Source of the DNA: Ignavibacteria bacterium
GTDB lineage: Bacteria; Bacteroidota; Ignavibacteria; Tepidaquicellales; OLB5
Assembly: GCA_030835025.1 (NCBI GenBank)
Contig: JAUQWS010000031.1
Coordinates: forward strand, 1-50,530
DNA: 50,530 nucleotides
Direction of reading: 5' to 3'
Shown piece after piece: positions 11,200 through 19,863 of this stretch; the stretch's first letter is position 1, and the number at the start of each line of letters is the position of its first letter. The position numbers and the translations under genes were made by a program. The notes under the pieces were generated by a model. The model was not told the origin of the DNA and did no database searches. It worked only from the letters and a program-made list of their open reading frames with translations.

Positions 11200-11976
11200 A
11201 TGAAATATCTTTTATATTTGGAAATGCTTAAGTGCAGGAATTGCGGTGCTGAATCCGCGGGAAAATATTGCGTTAAGTGCGGCCAGGAAACGGAACCGAA
11301 AAGGCTTGCTGTCAGAACTATCCTGAATGATGTTACCCACGGAATTATCCACTGGGAAAACAGTATTCTGAAAACATTTAAGAACCTCGTATTTTCCCCG
11401 GGGAAGACTGCTTCAGGTTATATCAACGGGGCGAGAAAGAGCTTTGTAAAGCCTTTTACATATTTCATTTTTATTCAGACTGTATATGTTATTGTGTTTC
11501 ACTGGATGAGCGGCAAATTCTTCGCGTTTTTGAATCTGGCGATGAACAATCCGCAGAACATACAGGAAGCAGCCTCAAGATTTCAGCAGATCATCAACAC
11601 GTATGTTAATTATCTCAATTATTTTATGCCATTGGTCTTTGCATTTTACCTTTGGCTTTTCCTTAGAAAGAAGACCGGTTATAATTATGCGGAGTTTATT
11701 GCCGCAGCACTTTACTGGATTGGTACTACACTTGTTTTCGGAATAATATTGATGCTTCTTGCATATATTGATATAAGGATTTGGAACGTGCGGTTTTTTG
11801 TGAACCTTATTTACCTTATGTTCGCTTTCAGCCAGTTTTCGGGTTCCCCAAACTTTTCTTCTCTGCTTAAAGGGTTCTTTGCTGTTGCGCTGAGTTATAT
11901 AACATTTTCGCTGCTTGTTACCGGACTAGTTGCATTGTATTTTCTTTTCACAAGCGGCAGGGTATCATTTTCTTAA
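11200..11976 (+). CDS. DUF3667-type zinc-ribbon membrane protein
   Basis: A 258-residue protein with an N-terminal zinc ribbon ('CRNCGAESAGKYCVKCGQE', two CxxC pairs) followed by 'ILNDVTHGIIHWENSILKTF' and 'SPGKTASGYINGARKSFVKP', a signature I associate with DUF3667 proteins of Bacteroidota. About five hydrophobic helices follow, so it is an inner-membrane protein with a cytoplasmic zinc ribbon. An ATG at 11224 (starting MLKCRNCG, with 'ttggaa' upstream) may be the true start rather than 11200. Its stop shares the bases TTAA with the stop of the convergent methyltransferase gene (11973-11976). The role is unknown. Confidence 0.8.
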   Translation: MKYLLYLEMLKCRNCGAESAGKYCVKCGQETEPKRLAVRTILNDVTHGIIHWENSILKTFKNLVFSPGKTASGYINGARKSFVKPFTYFIFIQTVYVIVFHWMSGKFFAFLNLAMNNPQNIQEAASRFQQIINTYVNYLNYFMPLVFAFYLWLFLRKKTGYNYAEFIAAALYWIGTTLVFGIILMLLAYIDIRIWNVRFFVNLIYLMFAFSQFSGSPNFSSLLKGFFAVALSYITFSLLVTGLVALYFLFTSGRVSFS

Positions 11977-12788
11977 TTCTTCTTTCCTGCAATGTTTGCT
12001 ATGGTAGGAGAAAAGAATACTGAGTCAGGATCGTTCCTGTGGTCAACCCAGTCTTTCAGCATTTCATCTCCGAGCTCCTGTGTAGTGATACCCATATCAA
12101 CCATTTGCTGAACGTGAACAGTAAAGAACTTATCAGCCCACCTGAAGACACCGCTATCGGGTCCGCCGCACTGGCCTACGGGATAGTACTCAAATACGCT
12201 TAGATTCCTTTCCTTGAACATTTTCGGCAGCTTCGCCCCGATATAAGGGTCTCCTCCACCGTGCCTCCAGTATGACCTGACAGTCTCAGCCATTTTATCA
12301 AACGCACCTCCATTGGGGTAAAGCAAGAGCCCTTCGTAAGCATAATCCATTATTGCCAAAACACCACCGGGCTTCAGTGTTCTTGTTAGCTTTTCCAGAA
12401 ACAGGCCCGGATCGGGGACAAATGCAATTACCCATCTGGCAAATATCATATCATATTGGTTATCAAGAAACTCGGAATCTTCAACCGTGCCCAAAACAGC
12501 GTGCATATTATTCCAGTTGTTCTTAAAACATTCACCCCTGAAATAGTCCAGGTACATTTCCGAAGGCTCCAGTGCTGTAATTGCACCAGTGCTGCCAACT
12601 CTTTGTCTTAGGTCAAAAGCCGCAAACCCCGGTCCGGAACCCACATCAAGTACTTTCCAGCCTTCTTTAATCCCAAGTTTATCAAAAAAACCCTCTGTGA
12701 TCCCTTTCCACACGCCGTGCTGAAAACGCAGGCGCTCAAGTTCGTATTCGCTGATACCCAGAATATATTCTTCAGATTTTTTCTTCAT
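11973..12788 (-). CDS. Class I SAM-dependent methyltransferase
   Basis: About 271 residues from the ATG at 12788 (MKKKSEEYIL). A longer frame to 12836 would run across a candidate promoter box (12805-12812), so I prefer the shorter form. SAM motif I is 'VLDVGSGPGFAAFDL', followed by 'ITALEPSEMYLDYF', 'DMIFARWVIAFVPDP' and 'RTLKPGGVLAIMDYAY', a ubiE/Methyltransf_11-like layout. The C-terminal third has an aromatic-rich region that probably recognises the substrate, which is unknown. It is monocistronic and convergent with the DUF3667 gene, sharing four bases of stop codon. Confidence 0.86.
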   Translation of the reverse strand: MKKKSEEYILGISEYELERLRFQHGVWKGITEGFFDKLGIKEGWKVLDVGSGPGFAAFDLRQRVGSTGAITALEPSEMYLDYFRGECFKNNWNNMHAVLGTVEDSEFLDNQYDMIFARWVIAFVPDPGLFLEKLTRTLKPGGVLAIMDYAYEGLLLYPNGGAFDKMAETVRSYWRHGGGDPYIGAKLPKMFKERNLSVFEYYPVGQCGGPDSGVFRWADKFFTVHVQQMVDMGITTQELGDEMLKDWVDHRNDPDSVFFSPTIANIAGKKN

Positions 12789-12804
12789 TGATTGATTATT
12801 TTCA

Positions 12805-12812
12805 CAAATATA
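12805..12812 (-). promoter_or_regulatory. Candidate -7 promoter box (TATATTTG)
   Basis: Minus-strand TATATTTG, matching TAnnTTTG, lies 17 bp upstream of the chosen methyltransferase ATG. The same octamer occurs upstream of two other minus-strand genes in the window (19837-19844 and 30247-30254). No clear -33 element is seen. Confidence 0.35.
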
Positions 12813-12859
12813 CCTGTGTTTGTTGAGTGTTGCCACCGATAAATGAACATTAAATAAAA

Positions 12860-12883
12860 AAAGGTGATAATCACATCACCTTT
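12860..12883 (-). terminator. Rho-independent-type terminator after the YncE-like gene
   Basis: A 9-bp perfect stem (aaaggtgat / atcaccttt) has a 6-base loop. On the minus strand it is followed by a T-rich run. It lies 28 bp past the stop of the propeller lipoprotein gene and before the methyltransferase start, so it separates the two units. Confidence 0.75.
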
Positions 12884-12910
12884 ATAAATAAATTATTTGA
12901 ATATTCTGAT

Positions 12911-13915
12911 TTACCTGTTATCAACAAACATGCTTATCGGATTTGAGGCAACATCAATACTTTTTACAATTTCAAATTCTTTAAGATCAATTATTGAAAG
13001 TTTTGCCGCTCCCTGGTTTGATACAACTGCAAAATTACCATCCTTTGTTATGACAACAAATGTAGGCATAAGCAAGCCGTGAACTGTTTTATAGACCTCG
13101 TCTTTAAGAGCATCAATAATTGTCAGTGAATTATCTTTCACATTGGTTACCAGTACATACCTGTTATCCGGAGTGATAGTGATTCCGCGGGGGGAAGGGA
13201 TATTTTTTATTTTAAATATTACGGAATCCTTTTCTATATCTATTTTAGCAACTTCAGTAGAATCATAATTCGCCAGGTAACCGAATCTGTTATCCGTTGT
13301 GAAAGCCATTGCCATCGGTCTTCCGCCTGTTTCAATTTTACCCGTAATTCTGTTTGTGAGAGGATCCAGAACATAAATGTAGGGATTAAATATCTGCGGC
13401 ATATATATTTTACCTTTATTTTTAAGGTAGTACATCGGACCAGTACAAAATTCACTCGATTCTGAAGCGGAATTATTTTCGGTATTTAAAATAAACAGTC
13501 CGCTTGCTGACTGGTGGGTTATCAGTACCTTTTTTTGCTCCGGAAGCTCAAGAAGTGCTGAAGGTCTTTCACCTGTTTTTACAGTGGCCACTGTTTTATT
13601 TGTTTTCGTGTCATACACTGTCACATCATTTGAATTAAAATTTGCAATATAGCCCCTGGTGCCGTCACTTGAGACGATCGATACATCAGACCCCTTGCCG
13701 CATGGTATCTGTCCAATCATCTTCATTTCGGCGGGATCAAGCACAGTAACAAAATCATTCGATATATGTGAAACATAAATAAGCCCGGGCTGAGATATCT
13801 TTTCATATTTATCTGGTAAAGTATAACTCTTTTGCTCTTCTGTGAATTTTTCTGAAGCGCATGAAGCGAAGAATATTGAAACAAGAACAAGTATAAAGCC
13901 GGTTATCTGTTTCAT
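12911..13915 (-). CDS. YncE-like beta-propeller lipoprotein
   Basis: A 334-residue exported protein. The N-terminus is a lipoprotein signal (MKQITGFILVLVSIFFASC) with a lipobox ending at Cys19. The rest consists of about 40-residue repeats of the form 'GYIANFNSNDVTVYDTKTNK', 'KVLITHQSASGLFILNTENN', 'GYLANYDSTEVAKIDIEKD' and 'YVLVTNVKDNSLTIIDALKD', as in YVTN-family / YncE seven-bladed propellers. Such proteins bind ligands or partners at the cell surface or in the periplasm; no catalytic residues are evident. It lies 10 bp downstream of the BNR-repeat T9SS gene in the same orientation and is followed by a terminator, so it is probably the last gene of that unit. Confidence 0.85.
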   Translation of the reverse strand: MKQITGFILVLVSIFFASCASEKFTEEQKSYTLPDKYEKISQPGLIYVSHISNDFVTVLDPAEMKMIGQIPCGKGSDVSIVSSDGTRGYIANFNSNDVTVYDTKTNKTVATVKTGERPSALLELPEQKKVLITHQSASGLFILNTENNSASESSEFCTGPMYYLKNKGKIYMPQIFNPYIYVLDPLTNRITGKIETGGRPMAMAFTTDNRFGYLANYDSTEVAKIDIEKDSVIFKIKNIPSPRGITITPDNRYVLVTNVKDNSLTIIDALKDEVYKTVHGLLMPTFVVITKDGNFAVVSNQGAAKLSIIDLKEFEIVKSIDVASNPISMFVDNR

Positions 13916-13925
13916 ATATTTGGTA

Positions 13926-15509
13926 TTATTTTAGAAGAACCATCTTATTTACTTTAGAATAATTCCCTGATGTTAATTTATAAAAATATACGCCGCTGGG
14001 GTAATTTGCTGCATTCCATTCAACTTCATATGTTCCCGGCTGTAATTGTTCGTTAACAAGGGTGGAAATTTCCCTTCCAAGAGCATCGAATATTGACAAT
14101 TTAACAAGATCCGATTTTGGAATATCAAAGCTTATCATTGTAGAAGGGTTGAAAGGGTTTGGAAAATTTTGGTACAATGAATATGAGACTGGGACAATAT
14201 TAAAGCCCGTACTTATTACCGGTACAGGATAATCAAGAATAGCAGTCCATATGCTTAATGAGCCTGACTGAAGCCGTGTCCAGATAGGACGGACAATACC
14301 CCTGTGCGCTGTGATGTTAATGTAATCACCGAAGAAAACACCTGACGATGGGGTAAAAGGCGTTTCACTTACCCTGAAATCAGAAAAAGTTGCTCCGCCG
14401 TTTGTTGAACGGGCAACAAACACATCTGTCCGGGTATCATTGTAATTGCGCCTGTCATAAAATACTATATAAATATAGCCTGTGTACTGGTCAACTGCCA
14501 TCCATGTAAAGAATTGTTCCTTTCCGGTTTCATCATAATTAACTTTTACAGGCGCTGACCATGTCAGCCCCTCGTTTGTGGATTTAATCAGCTTAACGTC
14601 ATGATCACCGGGAGCAACTGAATCCACAAAGTTTATGTAAATCGTTCCCCTGTAGGGGCTGTTGCTGATATCGCAAATGGTTACAGGCATTCCGTTTGCA
14701 CGCTGTATGCCAGCAATATCCTGGTCCCAGCCGCCTTTCTGGTCACAAACATAAATATCATCTGTGAGCCATGTGTTTCCCCCGTCCGATGATTTATCGA
14801 AGAAAATTCCGTAAATGGAATTTCTAACCTTTGGTCCTGCCCATGCAACATACAAATTACCATTAGGTCCGACAGTTGGAACAGCGCCTTCTACAGTATT
14901 ATCACCGTCAATTCCGTCACCCCCAATTTGGTTGATTCTAACCGCGGGGTCAAGCCATGAAATTCCGCCATCTGTCGAACGCGAGAACAATATGTTAGAG
15001 CTATCCGCCGAGCCATAGGAATTAAACTGTGTCCATGTTGCATAGAGCCAGTTACCTCTCGTACCTCCTGTCCAATCCACACAAGCCCATTGTTTATCCT
15101 GGTCTTTTGGCGGATTTAAACCCATATAACTTCCCGGATTATTCCATGTCATGCCTGCATTAGTTGATTTCTGGCAGACTATCCTGTCAATCCAGCTTCC
15201 CCCTGAAGAAGGATTTGAAAGATGAAAAAAGTAAAAATTTCCAAGAGTATCGCATATAATTGTGGGGTCACCCCAAACGCCATACTGGCTTGAAACAAGC
15301 GTCCCGCTCGTCCAGTTGAATCCGCCATTTGTGGAATAATAGAAGAAGTTAATGTTAGCCCCTGCAACAAGCTGGTTCAGGTTTTTGGGATTAACACAAA
15401 TACTTACCTCTTCAGGTCCCCCTGTATTGCTTATCATAACGTTGATAAACGGCTGTGAGCTAAGGCTTACAGTTATTAATACAGCCAGAATAAGTGTAGA
15501 ATATTTCAT
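13926..15509 (-). CDS. Secreted BNR/sialidase-fold protein with T9SS C-terminal sorting domain
   Basis: About 527 residues from the ATG at 15509, which gives a signal peptide (MKYSTLILAVLITVSLSSQ). The upstream extension to 15641 is only open frame through the neighbouring gene's tail. The body contains several Asp-box (BNR) turns: 'STNGGFNW', 'STDGGISW', 'SSDGGNTW', 'STNEGLTW' and 'STNGGATF', implying a six-bladed sialidase-like propeller. Sialidase catalytic Arg residues cannot be assigned, so enzymatic activity is uncertain. The last ~80 residues are a type A T9SS sorting domain ('[19 protein letters not shown]' ... 'GVYFYKL'), so it is exported and anchored or released at the outer surface. 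The gene follows the M14 peptidase by 26 bp. Confidence 0.87.
   Translation of the reverse strand: MKYSTLILAVLITVSLSSQPFINVMISNTGGPEEVSICVNPKNLNQLVAGANINFFYYSTNGGFNWTSGTLVSSQYGVWGDPTIICDTLGNFYFFHLSNPSSGGSWIDRIVCQKSTNAGMTWNNPGSYMGLNPPKDQDKQWACVDWTGGTRGNWLYATWTQFNSYGSADSSNILFSRSTDGGISWLDPAVRINQIGGDGIDGDNTVEGAVPTVGPNGNLYVAWAGPKVRNSIYGIFFDKSSDGGNTWLTDDIYVCDQKGGWDQDIAGIQRANGMPVTICDISNSPYRGTIYINFVDSVAPGDHDVKLIKSTNEGLTWSAPVKVNYDETGKEQFFTWMAVDQYTGYIYIVFYDRRNYNDTRTDVFVARSTNGGATFSDFRVSETPFTPSSGVFFGDYINITAHRGIVRPIWTRLQSGSLSIWTAILDYPVPVISTGFNIVPVSYSLYQNFPNPFNPSTMISFDIPKSDLVKLSIFDALGREISTLVNEQLQPGTYEVEWNAANYPSGVYFYKLTSGNYSKVNKMVLLK
13981..14162. repeat. Copy A of a near-identical 182-bp T9SS tail sequence
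   Basis: This segment encodes the sorting domain of the BNR-repeat protein. It matches 15603-15784 at a constant offset of 1622 bp with about eight differences counted by eye, far closer than the rest of the two genes. Confidence 0.9.
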
Positions 15510-15535
15510 TGTAATTAGATTAAAGTTTTTAATTA

Positions 15536-17272
15536 CTATTTGATTAAAATCATTTTTTCCGTTTCTGAAAAACCTTGTCCTGATTCTCCTGCGGTCAGCC
15601 TGTAAAAATATACACCGCTGGGGTAATCCGCTGCATTCCACTCAACTTCATAAGTCCCCGGCTGTAATTGTTCGTTAACAAGGGTGGAAATTTCCCTGCC
15701 AAGAGCATCGAATATTGACAATTTAACAAGGTCCGATTTTGGAATATCAAAGCTTATCATTGTAGAAGGGTTGAAAGGGTTTGGATAATTCTGATACAGC
15801 TCAAATTTATCCGGCAGCTCATTATTTGAAGTAACACCTGTTGTGATGGGTCTTAGCTGCACATTAAGCGTTGTTGCGGAATCATTCTTTGCGAAAACAT
15901 TATTGACCTGTTTTGTGTAGTACCCTGGAGCTGAAAACGACAGGCTGTAAGTTCCCTGGATTATCATTCTGTAGTACCTGCCAAATAAGCTATCCGAATA
16001 TACCTCGGAGCTGTCCATATCAAAACCGGGAATTGTAACTTTTGCTTTCACAGGCAAACCCGTCAGGGAATCCGTAACTGTTCCTCTTATACCATATAGA
16101 GTCTGTTCTATGTATCCAAGCAGTGACCTGTAATTATACTCCCAGTGAGCGGGAAGCTGTGCCGGGGGCAGAAGCTTTGTATCTGAAATTTCTATTGTTA
16201 CTTCTCTGCCGTGCCTGTAATAGATCTGGTAATCCTGCCTTGAGCCGTGAACATAATACCACGCATAACCGTTCGTAATTCCGTTTACAAATTCATTCAT
16301 GTAGTTTGAAGGGGCATGCGCGTGGACCGTATCAGCGTATTTTCTGCTTACTCTTACCCACCATCCGTCATCTGAAGAAAGCCTTGCCCAGCTATCCCAG
16401 GGATAATTTACTACTTCTGCTCCGCCGTGAAAATTAGCCGAGAGCCTGAAGTAATTGGTTCCGGCTATATTCATAAAAACCTGTGTTTCAGCCTGCAAAT
16501 TCGGATTGCCGGGGTAATCAACTCCCGGATAATTCCTGTTAAGATCAACATTGTTTGCATTATAGCGCACGGCACCATTTACGGTCCCGTTCCCTCCGCG
16601 GTAAGTGCCGTCGGGATTGCCGTTCGGGTTTATCCATATTTCAACATTGTTAACAAGCTCAGCAATCTTTGGATTAGCCGGATATTGCGTCAAAAGGTAA
16701 TCTACCAGTCTCAGCATTAATACATAACCGGTTGTTTCATCACCGTGCATTGTTGATGTGTACATGAACTTTGGCTCGGGCTCGGGAGTATTTACATTAT
16801 CAGAGATTACTGCAAAAATTATCTGCCTGCCCTGAACGGTTGTGCCTGCATTAACAATTCTGCAAAGGTTTGGATAAGTTGCGGCAAACTGGTTCATCAT
16901 CGCAACGTATGCCTCATAAGTAGGGTATGAATCCCATTCCATTATTTCATCCGGGTCACTCTTCATGTTCGGGTCAAACTCAATTTCTCCGGGGTGCTTT
17001 AGAACTTTGAAGCATATGTTAAGTTTAAGAAAATTCTCAAACTCAGTTGCGTTGGCGTATGCGAAGACAGTACCGGACTTCAGATTATCAACAGAAATGA
17101 TCCTTGATATCTCATTTATTCTTGCCTTATCAAATACCTCAAATGAAAAGTAAACTTCTCCCTTGGTTTCAAGATACTGATATGCTTTGGTCTTTTCGGA
17201 AGTAATATCCTGTGTTGAAATGAACTGCGCAAGAGAAACTGTGCAAAATAAATAAATCATCAAATTTTTCAT
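15536..17272 (-). CDS. Secreted M14 zinc carboxypeptidase with T9SS sorting domain
   Basis: A 578-residue exported metallopeptidase. A signal peptide spans about 1-20. The M14 domain (about 115-395) carries the zinc ligands His176 and Glu179 ('MHGDETTG') and His282 ('NFHGGAE'), Arg245 in 'VDLNRNYPG' and the catalytic Glu361 in 'REVTIEIS'. A CarboxypepD_reg-like beta-sandwich follows ('[20 protein letters not shown]', about 395-475), as in D/N-type carboxypeptidases. The final ~85 residues are a T9SS type A sorting domain. It would remove C-terminal residues from peptides at the cell surface. Two palindromes and a terminator lie upstream (17301-17440), so it probably starts its own unit with the BNR and YncE-like genes. 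Confidence 0.93.
   Translation of the reverse strand: MKNLMIYLFCTVSLAQFISTQDITSEKTKAYQYLETKGEVYFSFEVFDKARINEISRIISVDNLKSGTVFAYANATEFENFLKLNICFKVLKHPGEIEFDPNMKSDPDEIMEWDSYPTYEAYVAMMNQFAATYPNLCRIVNAGTTVQGRQIIFAVISDNVNTPEPEPKFMYTSTMHGDETTGYVLMLRLVDYLLTQYPANPKIAELVNNVEIWINPNGNPDGTYRGGNGTVNGAVRYNANNVDLNRNYPGVDYPGNPNLQAETQVFMNIAGTNYFRLSANFHGGAEVVNYPWDSWARLSSDDGWWVRVSRKYADTVHAHAPSNYMNEFVNGITNGYAWYYVHGSRQDYQIYYRHGREVTIEISDTKLLPPAQLPAHWEYNYRSLLGYIEQTLYGIRGTVTDSLTGLPVKAKVTIPGFDMDSSEVYSDSLFGRYYRMIIQGTYSLSFSAPGYYTKQVNNVFAKNDSATTLNVQLRPITTGVTSNNELPDKFELYQNYPNPFNPSTMISFDIPKSDLVKLSIFDALGREISTLVNEQLQPGTYEVEWNAADYPSGVYFYRLTAGESGQGFSETEKMILIK
15603..15784. repeat. Copy B of the near-identical T9SS tail sequence
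   Basis: Encodes the sorting domain of the M14 peptidase and matches 13981-14162 with about eight differences by eye. Most differences are synonymous or lie near the distal end. Confidence 0.9.
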
Positions 17273-17300
17273 AGTAGTTTTTGGAAATTATAAAAAACAC

Positions 17301-17316
17301 TTATCCTTAAGGATAA
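17301..17316. promoter_or_regulatory. 16-bp perfect palindrome upstream of the M14 peptidase gene
   Basis: TTATCCTTAAGGATAA is a perfect palindrome 29 bp before the peptidase ATG, a position suited to an operator. About one perfect 16-bp palindrome is expected by chance in a window of this size, so this is only a candidate. Confidence 0.3.
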
Positions 17317-17354
17317 AATTACCGTTTTGCAGAAAAATAGCCTATGATTTACTG

Positions 17355-17368
17355 CATATTTAAATATG
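17355..17368. promoter_or_regulatory. 14-bp perfect palindrome upstream of the M14 peptidase gene
   Basis: CATATTTAAATATG lies about 54 bp from the 16-bp palindrome in the same leader. It is AT-rich and could be chance, but the pairing in one short intergenic region is worth recording. Confidence 0.25.
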
Positions 17369-17413
17369 ATTAAAATAGCCGTATAAACAGCAAAAAATTA
17401 ATAATTTAAATGA

Positions 17414-17440
17414 AAAAGCCGGGAATCAATCCCGGCTTTT
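17414..17440 (-). terminator. Rho-independent terminator after the TonB-dependent receptor gene
   Basis: An 11-bp perfect stem with GC-rich core (aaaagccggga / tcccggctttt) and a 5-base loop lies 23 bp past the receptor stop. The minus-strand transcript would end in a T run. The structure is symmetrical and could work in both directions, but only the receptor transcript reaches it. Confidence 0.88.
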
Positions 17441-17462
17441 AATGCATCAATTGAAAGGCAAC

Positions 17463-19748
17463 TCAAAATTCCGCGCTAATTCCGATTGTTGGCAAGATTC
17501 CAAGGTTCCTGTTTTCGATAACCTTTCTTTCAAAAGGATCCCACCTGTACTCAAACAGATTCTCTTTGTTATAAATATTCTGAATATCTATGTAAGTTGT
17601 AAGTGCCCATGCATTGAACATCCACTTCTTTTCTGCGCGCACATCAAGCCTGTGGTAAACGGGGAATTTTTCAGAATTGTACTGATCATAATTTATGCTG
17701 CCGTCAGCCGGATTTATCGGAGTATACGGTCTGCCGCCTGCAAGCCTGAACTTTGCGCTCAGCTCCCACATTTTTCCGGGTTTATATCCTGCATTAATAT
17801 TGAAGACAAAACGGTTATCCCAGTCAGAACGTCTTTCAATTCCATCAAGCGCCCTGTACTTAACATCACTGTATGAAAAGCTTAAGCTTCCGTAAAAGTT
17901 ATTTTTTAAAGCCTTCTGCAGGAAAAGTTCAAATCCTTTCGCATTCCCCGAACCTTCGCTTAGGAGTTTTTCCAATCCAAATGAATTTTCAGATTCAAAG
18001 CTCGCATTATTGGCAAGGATTACGTATGGTCTCCTTTCGCTGACAGGGTAATACTTATAATCCTTATAATATATTTCAAATGTTAATTTCGTGCTTTCAT
18101 CAAACAGATATTCCATACCTGCTATATAATGATCTGCCCTAATATCACGCAGTTCTTCGTTGCCCGGAACTCCAGCGATCCATATGTATGATGGTGCCTG
18201 GTGAAAAATTCCGTAAGCCAGATTGAATGTAAGTTTTGGGCTCGCTGTAAATGAAATGCTTGTTCTGGGAGAGAAATAGTTTTTCCTGTTCAGCATTTCA
18301 ATAAAATCGTACCTGATGCCCGCGGTAAATTTTAATTTTCCGAAAAGAGTCCGGATTAATTCAAAATGCGCCGATGCTTTGGAAGTCCTTTCATTCAGCA
18401 GTACAGATACAGCGGGCAGTACAAGATAATTTCCCGTATTAGGGTCAATAACCGAAAGGGTATCCGCCGATTTGTTGATATCGTAATTCAGAAGGATCGT
18501 TTTAAAAGTTGCGCCGGCTGAAAAGAGTGTGCCGTTCTTCAGGGTATGGTAATACTCAAGTTTAAGCTGTACATCTCCTTCTTTGGAAGAATTCCTGAAT
18601 GTTTCGGTGAAATTGGAGTCCCTTTTTGAAAAGAAATATTTTGTGAAGTTTCTTGCAACTGATGTTCTGAGGTATGAACTGCTGCTGATCAATGATTTCC
18701 ATGCAATGCCTGAGGAATAACTGTTTTGATTATTCGTCAGGATTCTCAGGTTATCCTGCTTGTTCTCTTCTGTATTGTTGTTGAAGCGAACCTTATCCAG
18801 CGCTGCAAAGGAATTGAACTCAATGTAATTCCTGTCGTTAAGCTTAATATCTGCTTTTGCCTGAAAATCAGTGTACTCGGGAATGAACGAAAAACCGGCC
18901 GCGTTGAAAATAATATCCAGGTAACTTCGCCTTGCTGAGATCAGCCAGCTGGACTTGGTTTTTAAAGGCAAGGGACCTTCGAAGTTAGCCCCGAATCCGG
19001 TTCCGCTGAGATTTATCTTGCCGTAGAATTTCTCTGAATTTCCCGTTCTTTGATTGATCTCTACAACAGATGAAAGCTTGTCACCGAATTTTGCGCTGAA
19101 ACCACCCGTAAGGAAATTTACTTCCCTGACAAAATCCAGGTTAAGTATGCTGACGGGACCGCCCGTTGCCCCCTGTGAGCCGAAATGGTTAATATTATTC
19201 ACTTCAAAACCGTCCACCACAAATAGGTTCTCTGATGGCGAGCCTCCACGAACCAGTATATCATTCCTTCCGTCTGATGACAGCGAGATTCCCGGAAGTG
19301 ACTGGATCACTCTGCCTATATCTTCAAGTCCGCCGGGGTAACGTCTTATCTCTTCGAATGTGAGTGATTTGTATGAGGTTGAAACATCCTGCGGCTTCTG
19401 AAAGCGCGCATCTTCAACAAGAACCTCCTCAGTTGATACGCCGATAAGTTCAATGAATAACTCTCTTTCTGAACCTGTTGAAATAACTACATCGGTCTGG
19501 ATGTACGGCTGGTATGATACCGAAGTGAATTCAATTTCATAATCTCCAACAGGAATGCCGGTTATTCTGAAACTGCCGTCTTCCCTTGTTTTTGTAAAGA
19601 GACCGGTCCCGATTATTTTTACATTAATATCCGGGAGTAAGTTTTGGGTATACTTATCTACGACAATCCCGGTGAGTAATCCTCTTTCCTGGGAGGAGGC
19701 AGAAACAGCAAACAGGAATAACAGCAATGCTGCAAAAAGCGTTTTCAT
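17463..19748 (-). CDS. TonB-dependent outer-membrane receptor with CarboxypepD_reg-like domain
   Basis: A 761-residue outer-membrane protein. After a signal peptide (about 1-19) comes a CarboxypepD_reg-like domain ('LLTGIVVDKYTQNLLPDINV', about 24-105). The plug follows at about 125-240 ('GRVIQSLPGISLSSDGRND', 'ILVRGGSPSENLFVVDGFEV'), then a beta-barrel ending in 'GISAEF' with a terminal Phe. It is shorter than SusC-type receptors (~1000 residues) and has no SusD partner nearby, so it is not a classical SusCD pair. The ligand is unknown; the surrounding secreted peptidase makes peptide uptake one possibility. A minus-strand TATATTTG box lies about 90 bp upstream and a strong terminator downstream, so it is probably monocistronic. 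Confidence 0.92.
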   Translation of the reverse strand: MKTLFAALLLFLFAVSASSQERGLLTGIVVDKYTQNLLPDINVKIIGTGLFTKTREDGSFRITGIPVGDYEIEFTSVSYQPYIQTDVVISTGSERELFIELIGVSTEEVLVEDARFQKPQDVSTSYKSLTFEEIRRYPGGLEDIGRVIQSLPGISLSSDGRNDILVRGGSPSENLFVVDGFEVNNINHFGSQGATGGPVSILNLDFVREVNFLTGGFSAKFGDKLSSVVEINQRTGNSEKFYGKINLSGTGFGANFEGPLPLKTKSSWLISARRSYLDIIFNAAGFSFIPEYTDFQAKADIKLNDRNYIEFNSFAALDKVRFNNNTEENKQDNLRILTNNQNSYSSGIAWKSLISSSSYLRTSVARNFTKYFFSKRDSNFTETFRNSSKEGDVQLKLEYYHTLKNGTLFSAGATFKTILLNYDINKSADTLSVIDPNTGNYLVLPAVSVLLNERTSKASAHFELIRTLFGKLKFTAGIRYDFIEMLNRKNYFSPRTSISFTASPKLTFNLAYGIFHQAPSYIWIAGVPGNEELRDIRADHYIAGMEYLFDESTKLTFEIYYKDYKYYPVSERRPYVILANNASFESENSFGLEKLLSEGSGNAKGFELFLQKALKNNFYGSLSFSYSDVKYRALDGIERRSDWDNRFVFNINAGYKPGKMWELSAKFRLAGGRPYTPINPADGSINYDQYNSEKFPVYHRLDVRAEKKWMFNAWALTTYIDIQNIYNKENLFEYRWDPFERKVIENRNLGILPTIGISAEF

Positions 19749-19836
19749 TTTGTTGATCAGTTGAATTAAGATGAGATACCAGAAAGAACGTATACAAACT
19801 CTCGAAAAGTTCCAATATGACTGTGGAATAACTTAA

Positions 19837-19844
19837 CAAATATA
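19837..19844 (-). promoter_or_regulatory. Candidate -7 box (TATATTTG) for the TonB-dependent receptor
   Basis: Minus-strand GTTATATTTGT contains TAnnTTTG and lies about 90 bp before the receptor ATG, a reasonable leader length. The same 11 bases occur upstream of the penicillin-acylase gene. Confidence 0.4.
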
Positions 19845-19863
19845 ACTATTTTATCAGGCATAT

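Noticed and set aside
15510-15641. N-terminal extension of the BNR-repeat protein
   Set aside because: The extension reads through the coding tail of the M14 gene in another frame; the ATG at 15509 starts a proper signal peptide.
13981-15784. Near-identical segments as ends of a mobile element
   Set aside because: They are direct copies inside coding sequence encoding the same sorting domain, with no transposase or terminal inverted repeats between them.
17463-19748. SusC-type polysaccharide utilisation receptor
   Set aside because: The protein is about 250 residues shorter than SusC, and no SusD or glycoside hydrolase gene is nearby.
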